Assembly: GCA_003313425.1 (NCBI GenBank)
Contig: NHZP01000002.1
Coordinates: 1,488,001-1,552,000 of the forward strand
Direction of reading: 5' to 3'
DNA from: Pseudopyrenochaeta lycopersici
Lineage: Eukaryota; Ascomycota; Dothideomycetes; Pleosporales; Pseudopyrenochaetaceae
Length of the DNA stretch: 64,000 nt
Shown here piece by piece: positions 20,843-31,657 of this stretch (position 1 is its first letter; the number at the start of each line of letters is the position of its first letter). Below the pieces are notes generated by a model, which had not been told where the DNA came from, did not search any database, and saw only the letters and a program-made list of their open reading frames with translations. Made by a program: the position numbers and the translations under genes.

Positions 20843-23800
20843 ATGGAAGACTTAAGATCACGCGACGCGTCCCGTCCACAATTGAGCACCACAGCAACTA
20901 TTGCTATTGTCACAGGCATTGGTGTTTTGGTGTTATGTCTTCTCCTCGCCCTGGTATTCCTCCTCGTTCGGGCCGTCCGAAGGCACAAAGAGCTCCTCGC
21001 TGATTTGGACGAAAGAGGAGTGTCACTGGCGCAGGCGCAGGAAGATGCAAGACGAGAATCAGTAGCAAGGCCGCGTGCTGTGCTTAGACGCAACACGATT
21101 CTTCCATTCAACAAATCTTCTGGCTGGGGGGCATTGCCTTCGGTGGAGACATTTAAATCCGCAGAGTCAACGACTGCTCCAGCTTACTATGCGCCACCAA
21201 AACCGACAGAAGAGGTCAAAAGAGCCAGTCGCATTTCGTGGCCTTTCTCGGCTCGCCGCTTGTCTGGCCATGCAGTTCAGATGAAGAAAATCAAGGGCTC
21301 AAGGCTTTCGACCGTAATAGAGGACCCCCCCGCCTCTCCCTTGGTCCCAATCATGAGTAACTTTCACCTAAACAGAAGCAGGCCATCGCTTGCAATATCA
21401 CAGGAGTACGAAAGTCGACCTTCATCGAGTCACTCATTATTACAGTATCATCCTGCATTTCGCAACGAGAGTTTCGAGGCTGGGGCCGCAGGGAGAGATG
21501 CTCGAACCATTACAGGACCTCTGAATCAGACGAATGCCAGCAAACGCCTTGAGCGAGCAAAGTCCGTCGCCGAGATGCCTGGGTGGCAGACTTCACGCCC
21601 ACAACTCCGGGCAAGATCCGCAAGCTTGTGTGGTCAAACGTCTGGAAAGGTTCCTGATGTGATCCTGCCTCCCCTCCCGCTTGACATTGCTCGGATCAAA
21701 AGCGACGCGGGAAGGCAAAGCCAGCTTAAACGGGCTCCATCAAAACTATCGGTATCAAGTTTCGGGTCCACAGATACTTTGATTCTTGCCAATCGTGCCA
21801 GTCCAGTTGTACCGCAGGCAAATAAGCTCCGAAGTCAAAAAATCACGAAGCCCAACGCGAAAGGCGCTTCTTTTGCGGGTGGAAGGCCGTTTCGAGATAC
21901 TCTTGACCTCCGAACAAGAGTAGCAGGGCCACGGAGCATGAATCAAAGTAATGCAGCTAACACAGTGCCCTTGGAAGCTCGAGATATCCAAGGTGATCAT
22001 GAAAGGGCGCATTCCATGGATTCGGGCACGCTTTCGCTTGGTACAATAACAAGAGCGCAATCGTTAACTCTGGGCAAAGTCGCATCACCGACCGCGAGTC
22101 CAATGACAAAGCGGAGCCTGAATACTCCTAAGCGCAGATCGAAGACCCTAGTCACTTCGGCGGGTTCCCCTGAGCGCCATTGTCAGAGCTCTACAAATGC
22201 GCGAAACTTAGCTGGAGGAATGAGGTCACCAAAGCGCCAACACTCACAGACATCCTCACGCAGTAGTGGTGGCAACCCTTTCCAATGGGATCCTGCACCA
22301 TTGTGTTCTACTGGGAAACCATCGGCATTGAAGGGTAGCCCTAGTGCTCGTACGGGTCATCGAAGGAAGAACAGCGTACGGATCTCTTTGGTACCCACCA
22401 TTCATGGCCCTCCATCTAGGACACCTAGCCCGTCACTTTTGAAAGCCAGCAACGACAACGCGACCGAAGTTGCTTACTCGGAAAATGCCAAGGATGCGTC
22501 AGGTCTGGGTCTTTCTACTTCCAGCTCTCTCCCAACTCCTCCAAGTTCGTCCACATTTGCACCTGACCTGAAGTTTACAGCCACATCAATACGCGCTTCT
22601 CTTACTCCGACATCGCCTACATTACCGCTCGTCAGCTACGATCAATCGTTTGTTGTCTTCCCCGCTGATCAAGTCCTACCTGCACTTTCGGCTCAAGAAC
22701 AGAAGCGCTTGAGCAATGGTTCCTGTTTCAGTCTCTCACAATTTCCAATCACACCTTCAATAATTGAGCCTGTGGATGTAGATATGTCAAGACCGTTTTC
22801 ATTTCCCTCTTCTCAGCCCTACGATATCAACGGCGAGTGGGTGCCCGAAACGCCATTGCTTCAACAATACCCCTTCCATGTAGAAACACCTGAGCGGCAG
22901 CGGTCGCCATCCCCGTCAAGCATTATTGAGATTGATGAATATGACCCAGAGAAGCCGAGCTGCATATATCAAACACCAACGAATGCTACGTCGAGAGCGT
23001 TCCAGTCGGCATTTCCTACGATTCCTGAGGAGTCTTCAGTGAGCTCAAACAAAACTGTGGACCCCGAGTGCTCACGTTACGATGATTCTCCGCCAGTATC
23101 GCCAAAGACTATGTCACCACCAAGATTCACTTTGAATGACCGTACAGCGTGCAGCTTGCCGGACTACAACACGTTGACCAGAGAAGAGTGTCCCGACACC
23201 ATTGACCCGTCAGTGTTGAGCAAAGACACTTTCAGCATACTTAACAGCGGTTTCAGCAACGTTGATGGCAACGTATCCATGACTCCCAACAGCAACCGGT
23301 CAAGCATCGCTATGCCAACTACGCCCCGATCGGCTCGCTCGATGTATGAGCCTCTGTTAGACACAGAGTTGCCTCCTAGTTTTGCAAACGCGAATCATAT
23401 GGATTCACCAACGCTTGCGCATATCATCACACAGTCTCCATATAGCTCTGTATGTTCCTCACCATCGCCGACATCATCACCTATTGAGCTACCCAGTCCC
23501 ACTTTCCCCTGCTCTCCGCGCCCCAGTCATGCACAGTTACCGAATCCAACATTGTCTATCAACTTTGCAGAGATGCCTAAGCTCAAGCCTTCTCCTCGTG
23601 GACCCCGAGACACACCATCCCGACCGCTGCAGTCCTCGATTGTGGCGCTGAGACGCATGAACTCCGATGCGGCGGATGCAAAGAATGCAAAGGGCGGGAG
23701 GGGCGAAAGGAGATATTTAAGGCTTGGAAGGGAAGACAGTGTGCGGTTGCCAGGCGACGAAAGTTGGCTTGATGATCTTACTGAGGATGATGCCGTGGAA

Positions 23801-24433
23801 CTAGACGAAGAAGAAGGGCGCCGTTTGGTTGGGAATGTCCTAGAAGGCTGGGAGGATGAAGGTTGCACAGTGCTCGATCTAGACGAAGGCACCACCCTTG
23901 ACTCGAACACAACGATCAAGGCAGGAGAGGAGGGAGACAACGCACCGACTGTAAATGTTGTCGAGGAAGACGCAACCGCCGGCGCAGATCACAGCATAAG
24001 CAGCATATGGGAAGACGGCGAGAAGTTCTGGGCCTCATCAACACCACCGCCACCACCACCAGGCTCACCCAACAAGCCCCGAAACCGCTTCCAACCGCTT
24101 GCATCCCCGCCTCTCTCCACATCACCCACGAAATCGCTATCCAGCCCAACCCGCAAGCGGCAGTTTGAAGTCGCAAAGGACTCGTCCGAGCCCCCCTCCC
24201 CCACGCAGGTTGAGAACAACACCCACAGCAGGAAGAGGAGAGACAGCGACGCGGACAGCATTCGAAGGGGCGGCGCCTCAAGTAGTAGGTACAGGAAGCG
24301 TTGTGTCCTAGGCATTGGCACACCGAATGTCCGGATCCAAGTCACGAGCCCGAACGGGCATGTCACCGGGGGGGTTGGCGGCATAGGTATGCCTGGCAAC
24401 TTGTATGATTCGCAGGGTTTTTTGAGGTTCTGA
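20843..24433 (+). CDS. large membrane-anchored disordered protein
   Basis: Uninterrupted frame of 1196 residues from ATG 20843. It resembles conserved Pezizomycotina hypothetical proteins. One membrane helix lies near the N-terminus (residues about 18-45: ATIAIVTGIGVLVLCLLLAL and onward), followed at once by Arg-rich residues, so the long remainder is predicted cytoplasmic. The rest is Ser/Pro/Thr-rich with many SPxx and basic RxxS phosphorylation-like sites. It has short conserved-looking islands (RISWPFSARRLSG, HRRKNSVRISLVPT) and an acidic region near residues 970-1040. A poly-Pro run (TPPPPPPGSP) follows, with basic patches at the end (RKRRDSDADSIRRG). No enzyme domain was recognised; a scaffold role is only a guess. 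Confidence 0.8.
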   Translation: MEDLRSRDASRPQLSTTATIAIVTGIGVLVLCLLLALVFLLVRAVRRHKELLADLDERGVSLAQAQEDARRESVARPRAVLRRNTILPFNKSSGWGALPSVETFKSAESTTAPAYYAPPKPTEEVKRASRISWPFSARRLSGHAVQMKKIKGSRLSTVIEDPPASPLVPIMSNFHLNRSRPSLAISQEYESRPSSSHSLLQYHPAFRNESFEAGAAGRDARTITGPLNQTNASKRLERAKSVAEMPGWQTSRPQLRARSASLCGQTSGKVPDVILPPLPLDIARIKSDAGRQSQLKRAPSKLSVSSFGSTDTLILANRASPVVPQANKLRSQKITKPNAKGASFAGGRPFRDTLDLRTRVAGPRSMNQSNAANTVPLEARDIQGDHERAHSMDSGTLSLGTITRAQSLTLGKVASPTASPMTKRSLNTPKRRSKTLVTSAGSPERHCQSSTNARNLAGGMRSPKRQHSQTSSRSSGGNPFQWDPAPLCSTGKPSALKGSPSARTGHRRKNSVRISLVPTIHGPPSRTPSPSLLKASNDNATEVAYSENAKDASGLGLSTSSSLPTPPSSSTFAPDLKFTATSIRASLTPTSPTLPLVSYDQSFVVFPADQVLPALSAQEQKRLSNGSCFSLSQFPITPSIIEPVDVDMSRPFSFPSSQPYDINGEWVPETPLLQQYPFHVETPERQRSPSPSSIIEIDEYDPEKPSCIYQTPTNATSRAFQSAFPTIPEESSVSSNKTVDPECSRYDDSPPVSPKTMSPPRFTLNDRTACSLPDYNTLTREECPDTIDPSVLSKDTFSILNSGFSNVDGNVSMTPNSNRSSIAMPTTPRSARSMYEPLLDTELPPSFANANHMDSPTLAHIITQSPYSSVCSSPSPTSSPIELPSPTFPCSPRPSHAQLPNPTLSINFAEMPKLKPSPRGPRDTPSRPLQSSIVALRRMNSDAADAKNAKGGRGERRYLRLGREDSVRLPGDESWLDDLTEDDAVELDEEEGRRLVGNVLEGWEDEGCTVLDLDEGTTLDSNTTIKAGEEGDNAPTVNVVEEDATAGADHSISSIWEDGEKFWASSTPPPPPPGSPNKPRNRFQPLASPPLSTSPTKSLSSPTRKRQFEVAKDSSEPPSPTQVENNTHSRKRRDSDADSIRRGGASSSRYRKRCVLGIGTPNVRIQVTSPNGHVTGGVGGIGMPGNLYDSQGFLRF

Positions 24434-24893
24434 ATGGGATTGTTGCATTTGTATTTGCATGTGCATTGTGCGGGTGGATATGGTGGGTTTTATAGAGTTC
24501 CTAATAGGTAGTGTGTAATTGAGATGGTGTTCTGCTGTTCAATATCATGTTGTACGTTGGTATAGTATTCCTTAATGTCAAGATTCTTGCAGTTGGATAG
24601 CACCAAGTTCTCTTTGCATACGTGCATGTGATGTGGCGATTGTCCATTTGGTCTGTGTCTCTCCCAAACACTTTGTCTGTTATTCGAGATTATCTATACA
24701 ATCTTGTTAGTAGGAGCCCATGGAATCAAGTCATCATGGAAACATCATCAGGCAATCTGGAGACTAGTTTTCAACTGCGATTCGCAGAGAATATTGGGAT
24801 TTCTGTCATTTGCTGACATGTATAGTACAAGTTACATGGTATTCTTTTGTACATGAATCGAACATGGTCGTTGGCTTCTAAACGGCAAATACT
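24434..24893. other. convergent 3' region, no gene seen
   Basis: Short region between the 3' ends of two convergent genes. T-rich, with no further feature supported. Confidence 0.5.
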
Positions 24894-25807
24894 TCATGAA
24901 TCGGATGAAAAGGTGAAGCCTAGAGGCGCAAGAATCTTGTCTTGCACAACCTTGTTGGCCACTTCACCACCGCGTTCGAGGGCGATTGCGCCAACGATGG
25001 CATATAACGAGGTCATGAGAACGGTTTCTATGCCGGAGCCTTGCAGGTTGTCCGCCTGTTGTTTGTTAGTGGCGTGTCGATTTACAGTTCGTTACACAAA
25101 CGTACCCTCTTTGGTGTCCACCGCGTCACCTTGTCCAGACCATATCGTTCTGCTATTTGTGATAAACGCGACTTGTTAAGCACCATGCCTTCTGCCTCGT
25201 CGGTCAAGCCCTGCAGTCCATTTAAAGCTGGATGGAGGTAAGGTTTACGGCCATATTCGTCATTTACTGGCTGACCCCGCTCGTCTCTCAGCCATTGGTT
25301 TTCTTGTGGAGAATTAATGAGCGCTTGCGATGTTTGTAGTTCGACTATCCGTCGCCCTGTGTCTCGCTGTTAGGGCAGTTTTGCGGCGCGGGAAGACAGT
25401 TCCAACATACCCAGATACGCTAATCGATCGTTGAACCCTCTCCTTCCATGGTCGAAGCTCTTGTGTGTGACTGCCAGCCATTTGACTTCGTCGCCCAATA
25501 CCTTGTCTCCTCCAGGCCCCAGCATCCGTACATAGACATCATCTAGCCTCTTTGGATCCTCGTTGACCTTGAACACACCACCCTTTGCTTGCGGCCGTAT
25601 CCGGAAAGGCGCCATCATCCGCGGCGGTGTCTGCTGCCATCTTGGCCTATCTGCAGCCTCGGTGTCATATTCGGGGCCTCTTGATGGAGCAGTGGTCGAA
25701 AATGCGCATGCGGAGGTCCGCACAAGGGCTGCTTTGGAACGCTGTACCGGTCGCAGCGATGGTGATGCGGTCGAAACAAGTGAGCGGAGCGACCGTTTGG
25801 ATGCCAT
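24894..25807 (-). CDS. MRPL15: Mitochondrial large-subunit ribosomal protein mL57/Mrpl15 (RNase III-like fold)
   Basis: Structural protein of the mitochondrial large ribosomal subunit with a degenerate RNase III fold. Three exons, 25411-25807, 25106-25356 and 24894-25055, with introns 25357-25410 and 25056-25105, give 269 residues. The Arg/Ser/Ala-rich N-terminus (ASKRSLRSLVSTASPSLRP) fits a mitochondrial presequence. The fold is seen in EVKWLAVTHKSFDHGRRGFNDRLAYLG joined by splicing to RRIVELQTSQAL. It continues in ADNLQGSGIETVLMTSLYAIVGAI and ALERGGEVANKVV. The acidic catalytic residues of true RNase III are mostly replaced. It is head-to-head with RTT109 across 218 bp. Confidence 0.9.
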
Positions 25808-26025
25808 TGGGGCGGGGTGGAATCACAGTGAGGCGAGATGGGCGATTCCGGGCGCGGGAGCGAATCTCGTGCTGCTGTTCAAGGTGAAGTTCAGATGGCT
25901 CGAAAAGTTGCGGCGCGCACATCGCGCCATGCCCAAAGCGCACTAGTCTCAGTCGCGCTCTCCGCTCCCCAGCTTTCACCATTCACACGCGTTAGCCGTC
26001 ATTGCTGAACTTCGTTGGAGCCAAA
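25808..26025. promoter_or_regulatory. bidirectional promoter MRPL15 / RTT109
   Basis: Only 218 bp separate the two start codons, so the promoter must be shared. ACGCGT (MBF/MCB consensus) lies at 25987-25992, 34 bp before the RTT109 ATG. The regulatory role is inferred. Confidence 0.45.
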
Positions 26026-27777
26026 ATGGCGGGTACAGATGCGTCCAAGTCGCTGAAAGAGTTGCTGGCTGAACAGCTGCCGGAGAATGTGCCCTTCACC
26101 TTCTACCACTACTCAACTCCTCCCTCCAAGTCCTCAGCCCTCTTCTCCGCACCTCCGCACACAAAGTCCGAACGAACATACTGCGAATCGCATTTCCTAG
26201 CTGCTTCAATTGTGCCAAAGGATACTCCAGCGTCTGGATTGCCAGAGGAGCTGATTATCCTTGCCATTGAAGTCTTGATCTACACCACCAAGAATCTCAC
26301 CACCATCTTTGTTTCCAAAGCGGACTCGACTGGCTCACTTTCAGAGCTGAAACTGTCCCGCTCGCAGTCTGGGTCGCCATTGAAAGCTATATGCGGGACT
26401 TTTGTGTCTTGGCTAGCAAGAGAAAGACAGAGGGAAGGGAAGAAGCTTGTGGTGTCGCTCTTTGCAAGAGCCCAGGACCAATATCTCTTTCCAGCGAGTA
26501 TCGAGAATAAGGACAAGCATGTTTTGGACGATCGAGGGCTAGTCAAGTGGTGGTGTAGGGTGCTCGACCCGATAATATGGCAATACAAGGCTGAAGACGA
26601 GCGGAAGCCTTTCGCCGAACGACTTGTGGATGATGAGGGTGTCAAGGCAAATGGAACATGGTCCCAGTCAGAAGCAACAGCAAAGGGGTATCTCGTGATC
26701 CCTGGTTTCGAGCCGTACGACACCCTTCGTTACATTCCTCCATCGCCGGTGCCCAATACCCCTCGACGCTGGAGCACTACACATCCGCTCCTACAGATTG
26801 CCCCTTACCCTGCTGCCCCGCCGCGATGCCTGGTTCCACACTTCCCAGACGATCCCAAAGCTCGGTTCCTCGACGAACTGGATGAGGAGTTGCCTGACCG
26901 AGGCACTGATGCTATGGTGGCCGAAGGAGGCACCCCTTCGCGAAGCAATGGACAGTGGAAGAGTGTGAAGACGTTGGACCAGTTCTGGGAGTTTATGGCT
27001 TTCCGACAAGAATGCTCGTCAGGAAGAATCGTAGGCTTCATCTGGGTTGTCATCACTCCTCCAAAGCCATCGATACCTGAGGAAGATGAAGACGTACCAT
27101 CACAGCAGTCACTTCCACAGTCTATTCCGCAGTCTGCTTCGCATGGACAAAAACCTAGCTCGAAACGACGAAAGGCAAACAGAAGAGTAAGGGAAGACAA
27201 GATTAGATACGGGCCTATTCCACTTGTTCTGCCTAGGATCAAGGCAAGCTCTTCAAATATGTCTGCTATGTCAAACGGCTGGAGCAGCTCAGGTACCAAA
27301 GTCCCTCCCGCAACAAGTCCATACTATGCTTGGCCTGCGGCTTCACGGGGTACAATATGCTTCTCGGCTAAGGATTACAACCGAGCTCATGAGGTGCTCC
27401 TCCAACAAACATTCGCAAACCGTAGCGCGATCGCGAGAAGCACTAAGAAGTGGAGAGACGAGATTGGTGTCCTTGGAGGAAAAGATGACTGGAGCTGGAC
27501 AGTGATAGGGAAAAAAGTATCTTCCCAAGCAGGTCCAGCTGCGGCCAATGTTATTACACCTGTCACCGTGATGGGTGTGAGAAAGAAACGGAAGCCAGAT
27601 GCCCAGTCTGAAGTGACGGGCGCTCTGGAGAAATCTGCTGAGACCGTCCAGACTCTAGGCGAGGGTATGGTCCGAAAGAAGCTGAAGATAGAACCTACGC
27701 CTATCACGGAAAGCAACACTGCGAACGGGGTGAACACTCTGTCAGCTGGCTTGGTGCGGAAGAAGCCCAAAGCTTGA
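26026..27777 (+). CDS. RTT109: Rtt109 histone H3-K56 acetyltransferase
   Basis: Acetylates newly synthesised histone H3 on Lys56 (and N-terminal lysines) together with the chaperones Vps75 and Asf1. Single exon of 583 residues; ATG 26026 (MAGTDASKSLKELL) is the first ATG. The fungus-specific p300-like fold is seen in order: the N-terminal LKELLAEQLPENVPFTFYH, GLVKWWCRVLDPIIWQYK, then GYLVIPGFEPYDTLRYIPP. PPRCLVPHFPDDPKARFLDEL and TLDQFWEFMAFRQECSSGR with VGFIWVV follow. The C-terminal third is basic and disordered, with repeated VRKK motifs (GVRKKRKPD, MVRKKLKIEP, LVRKKPKA) that probably act as nuclear localisation signals. A SET/Vps75-type chaperone gene lies about 13 kb downstream. Confidence 0.95.
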   Translation: MAGTDASKSLKELLAEQLPENVPFTFYHYSTPPSKSSALFSAPPHTKSERTYCESHFLAASIVPKDTPASGLPEELIILAIEVLIYTTKNLTTIFVSKADSTGSLSELKLSRSQSGSPLKAICGTFVSWLARERQREGKKLVVSLFARAQDQYLFPASIENKDKHVLDDRGLVKWWCRVLDPIIWQYKAEDERKPFAERLVDDEGVKANGTWSQSEATAKGYLVIPGFEPYDTLRYIPPSPVPNTPRRWSTTHPLLQIAPYPAAPPRCLVPHFPDDPKARFLDELDEELPDRGTDAMVAEGGTPSRSNGQWKSVKTLDQFWEFMAFRQECSSGRIVGFIWVVITPPKPSIPEEDEDVPSQQSLPQSIPQSASHGQKPSSKRRKANRRVREDKIRYGPIPLVLPRIKASSSNMSAMSNGWSSSGTKVPPATSPYYAWPAASRGTICFSAKDYNRAHEVLLQQTFANRSAIARSTKKWRDEIGVLGGKDDWSWTVIGKKVSSQAGPAAANVITPVTVMGVRKKRKPDAQSEVTGALEKSAETVQTLGEGMVRKKLKIEPTPITESNTANGVNTLSAGLVRKKPKA

Positions 27778-28217
27778 TTCGAGTTTGCATTCGAAGCTCT
27801 TATTCTTGTTTATTCTTATTAATTAATGATTCACTGGCCCTTGTGTGGGTCCTGTTAGCGAGTCATACGTATTTGCAAGCGTTTGGTCAGCTGCTGGGGA
27901 GTTGTCATGGCCGGGAGTGCCTGAAATGGGCGTTGATTGGACTTTGGCTTAATCCTGAATCAAAGTAAGCATATTTTCTATGGTGACGTCGGAAAGCCCG
28001 GAGGTTTAGACAAGTACACCACCTCTTCGATTCACAAATACAATCAGCCTTCTCTCGCCACTTGTAGGCCACCAAATTGATTCAGTGCATGCACACGGCT
28101 GGCCTGTGTCGCGTCTTGGCGGTTCGTGTCCACCCTTCTCAAACTCCGCAACCCCCGCGGCTTTAGATTCGTCCAAACATCCCACCTTGCTTGGCTCTTC
28201 AGACACAACTTTTGCGC
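27778..28217. other. intergenic, no gene seen
   Basis: Presumed terminator of RTT109 and promoter of the ceramide glucosyltransferase. No other feature is supported. Confidence 0.5.
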
Positions 28218-29981
28218 ATGGTTGGCGCACTCTCTCCGGACATTGAGGCCCGCGATGCCTCTATGTTGCGCATCATTATCGCAACAGGATGCCTCATATG
28301 GTTTGTGGTAGTGTGGTTTGTGTGCGCCATCGGCTTCACCCAGCTGTAAGCCAGCTCGGTCGCTTGCAATGTCACCGCCAGTCTATACTGACACAACACA
28401 AGATTTCGATACTACTGGAGATGCCCACAGCCAGCAACATGTCTCACCAAACTGGACGAGGACGACATTCCCCGTGTCACCGTCATTCGCCCGGTCAAGG
28501 GCCTCGAGCCGCGCCTCTATGAATGCCTCGCAGCCAGTCTGCGTCAAACGTACCCAAAGGACAAGATCAATACCGTATTCTGCGTATCGGAGCGTTCAGA
28601 TCCTGCATTTCCAATACTCGAGCGTCTTTGCCGCGACTTTAGAGACGCCAATGTCCAAATCTTGGTCGAAGCCGAGGACCCAATGCTCTTGAAGGACAAG
28701 AATACGCTGGGCCCGAATCCGAAGATCAGGAACATGAGCCGTGCCTATAGAGAAGCAAAGGGAGATATTGTCTGGATACTTGACTGCAACGTCTGGGTCG
28801 GCAAAGGCGTCTGTGGCAGACTGGTCGACCTACTGTGTGGCTTTGGGCAGGGCAAGTCTGGGAAGAGTCTGACCAAATACAAGTTTGTGCATCAGACGCC
28901 AGTCGCCGTGGATCTGGATTCGCAAAGCATGACGCTGCAAGAAAGGAAGATATTGCTGAGTGGACGGCCAGAAGAGGATGTAGAGCGAACCGACAGCGCA
29001 ACAAGCGCCTTCTCAGACTCGCGGAAGCAACCCAAATCTAACTTGAGAAGGCTCCTCCAGCGTGGTGGTGGGCGTCTGGACGAGGCTTTTCTATCCTCCG
29101 CCCATGCCAAGTTCTACTTGGCTATCAACACTGTCGCCGTCGCGCCCTGCATCATCGGCAAAAGCACCATGTTTCGCCGCTCTCAGCTAAACTACATTAC
29201 CTCTTCAAACCCCCAGCGAGCCCCTGGGATTGACTTCTTCTCCGACAACATTTGCGAAGATCACCTCATTGGCGACGCGTTGTGGAAGCAACCGCAAGTA
29301 TTTGAAAAACGCGGTTACAAACCGCCGCCAGGCGAGAAGAAAGAGACGTGGGGCAAGCATGCAATGCTCTTTGGAGACTTTTGTTTCCAGCCCATCAGTC
29401 ATACGCCTGTAATGGCCTACCTAGATCGTCGTATTCGATGGCTCAGGGTAAGAAAGTTCACCGTCACGCTGGCCACTTTTGTCGAGCCTGGAACTGAGAG
29501 CATCCTCTGTGGGCTCTATGGCGCATACGCTCTGACCACACTACCTTTCTTCTACCGCATCGGAATCAATCCTACTTGGGCCAACTTCGCGCTGATTTGG
29601 CTGACCAACTTCATCGTATGGTGCCTCGTCGACTACGTCCAATACCTACTCCTCCATTCCGCAAAGACTGTTGAGATTGACAGTGATACGCCCGACTTCA
29701 TCCTGCCGCAGCGCTCCGCGTCGGCATACCATCGAGTCGAAGCACTGCGGCCCTTGCTTGGCAACAAGACTCCCAGCGAACCCGGTCTGCTCGACGGCGC
29801 CAGGAGAACCTTTGGGGAGTTTGCTTTTGCGTGGCTTGGTCGCGAGATCTCTGCACTGCCGATCTGGGTCGTTGCATTCTGGGGTGGTGTCACAGTAGAG
29901 TGGAGGGGGCGGAAGTTTTGGGTGGGGTTGGACATGAAGGTGCATGAAATTCTTCCCGAGAAGAAGAATAGGAAGAACTAG
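28218..29981 (+). CDS. Ceramide glucosyltransferase (glucosylceramide synthase, GT21)
   Basis: Transfers glucose from UDP-glucose to ceramide, at the Golgi or ER membrane, to make fungal glucosylceramide. Two exons, 28218-28345 and 28403-29981, around intron 28346-28402 (GTAAGC...CACAAG) give 568 residues. The N-terminal membrane anchor is IIIATGCLIWFVVVWFVCAI. GT2/GT21 signatures follow: VTVIRPVKGLEPRLYECLAAS and VFCVSERSDPAFPI. The DCNVWV motif sits in the DxD position, ICEDHLIGDALW supplies the later acidic motif, and DRRIRWLRVRKF is the (R/Q)xxRW motif. Two to three hydrophobic segments lie in the C-terminal part. An acidic/Ser insert near residues 240-290 is fungal-type. Confidence 0.93.
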
Positions 29982-30488
29982 GTCACGCCTATCATGTGCA
30001 TATGCTGGAACATTGTGGTATTGACTAGGTTGTTTGGTCATGCATAGCCTGCGATATTAGACCTGGACTATCGATTTGATAGACCTTTAATTTTATAAGA
30101 TGAATCACGAAGTTTCTTACGCCAATACTGCATATTTGGCGTTCAATGAGTCGATTGTCCATCCACGGTGGGTAGGCACGCCCAAGCTCAATCTACTGAC
30201 CGTCAAGAAGCATGTAAAGAACGTTATTAAAGCTATGACTCTGCATTCGGAAACGTTAAAATATGTTCTAGTAGAGCATACTGTCCCAACTGTGGAAGCG
30301 GGTTGACCATTGAATATTCGGTGGGTGAACCTCGAAAGCAGCAGAATTGCGCAAATGATGGTAGAATACAAGTAAAAAGCCTACTGAGTGAGAGGCTGGA
30401 AGATTTGTTGCAAGTGCTAGCATAATTTCATAGAATAACTTAGAGCTCTTCGATCTTTTGATGCAATATTGGATGACTCCTGAAAAGT
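29982..30488. other. convergent 3' region, no gene seen
   Basis: Between the convergent 3' ends of the glucosyltransferase and dehydrogenase genes. Only short frames are present. Confidence 0.5.
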
Positions 30489-31657
30489 TCAGAGGGTAAG
30501 GACAAGTTTCCCAACCTGCTTCCCCTCCCAAATATACTGGATCGCTTCCTCGGCCTTTTCAAATGGTTGAGTCGAGTCAATAATATCTTCAAATGTCATC
30601 TGCGTTGCTGTAATAGCATCGCACAGATCGTCCAGGTCCTGCTTTGAGCCAGCGTTGATGCCCCTGTGATCCACATTAGCTCTACCTTGATATGAATTTG
30701 CCACATGCTGAAAGAACTTACCGTAAGTTCACTCTTCTATCAATGATAATAGCTAGCAGCCCTTCAAATTGCTGATTGTCTTGCTTACTCAAGTACCCAA
30801 CTTGACTCACTATTCCCCCTCGTCGCGTGCACTTCAAACTTTTAATCAGCGTGGAGGAACCACCGACTTCAACAACGCAATCTACTCCAGCGCCACCGGT
30901 AAGGCGAAGGACATCCTCATGCCATTCAGGGTTCGTGGAATAATTCACCGTTGAAATGGGCGGACTGCCAAACTTCTCCTTCAGATCGGCAAGTTTCTTG
31001 TCGCTTGAGGAGGACACGATGACGCGGTGACCCGCTGCACGGGCGAGTTTGAGTGCGAACATTGCTACGCCGCCGGTTCCTTGGATGAGGACGGTCTTCC
31101 CGAATTCAACGCCTTTGAGGGCTGACCACGCCGTTGTGCCGGCGCAGGGGATGATGCTTGCTTGCACCCAAGACAAGTGCGATGGTAGTTTACACAATAC
31201 TCTTTCATCGAAGACGATATGGTCGGCTAGAACTCCATCTTCGTCTGCTGCTAACCAACTCCTTCCTGTTTCCCGTCCGGTCAGATTCTCAGTGTCGACG
31301 ATGGGTGCCACTCGATCCCCAATTTTCAAGTGCCTGGTGTGAGAGTACAGTGTCAGTCTATGCTCTACATACCGAGCAAATTTCATCTTTGTCATACTTT
31401 ACTTGTTCGCCAACAGCAATAATTTCCCCAGCGGCATCATCGCATAGGATGCCATTGGGCACTACAGGCCAGGGGTTGCCGCCGTTTGCGATATTGGCAT
31501 CGCGGTAGTTGAGTGAGATAGCGTGGACCTTTATGAGGACCGATGTTGCTGGAAGGGGATTCGGGAGGTTTTCAGTGATGAGTTTAACTTTTGGAGTGCC
31601 GGGCGTGAAGTCGTCGGTCCGGCGGAAAGTTCGACGACTTGTGGGAATGTTGGACAT
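30489..31657 (-). CDS. Zinc-independent MDR alcohol dehydrogenase / quinone-oxidoreductase-like
   Basis: NAD(P)-dependent oxidoreductase of the medium-chain dehydrogenase superfamily. Three exons, 31398-31657, 30722-31333 and 30489-30663, give 348 residues. Intron 31334-31397 (GTATGA, CTGAC branch, CACCAG) restores AVGEQVKHLKIGDRVAP, and intron 30664-30721 restores NLRGINAGSK. The GroES-like N-terminal domain carries VLIKVHAISLNYRDANIANG. The Rossmann domain has CAGTTAWSAL and VLIQGTGGVAMFALKLAR, a variant of GxGGVxxxA with an NAD(P) loop, then HRVIVSSSSDKKL. The catalytic zinc ligands of classical ADHs are not evident, with RDAN where Cys is usual. The substrate cannot be inferred. Confidence 0.9.
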
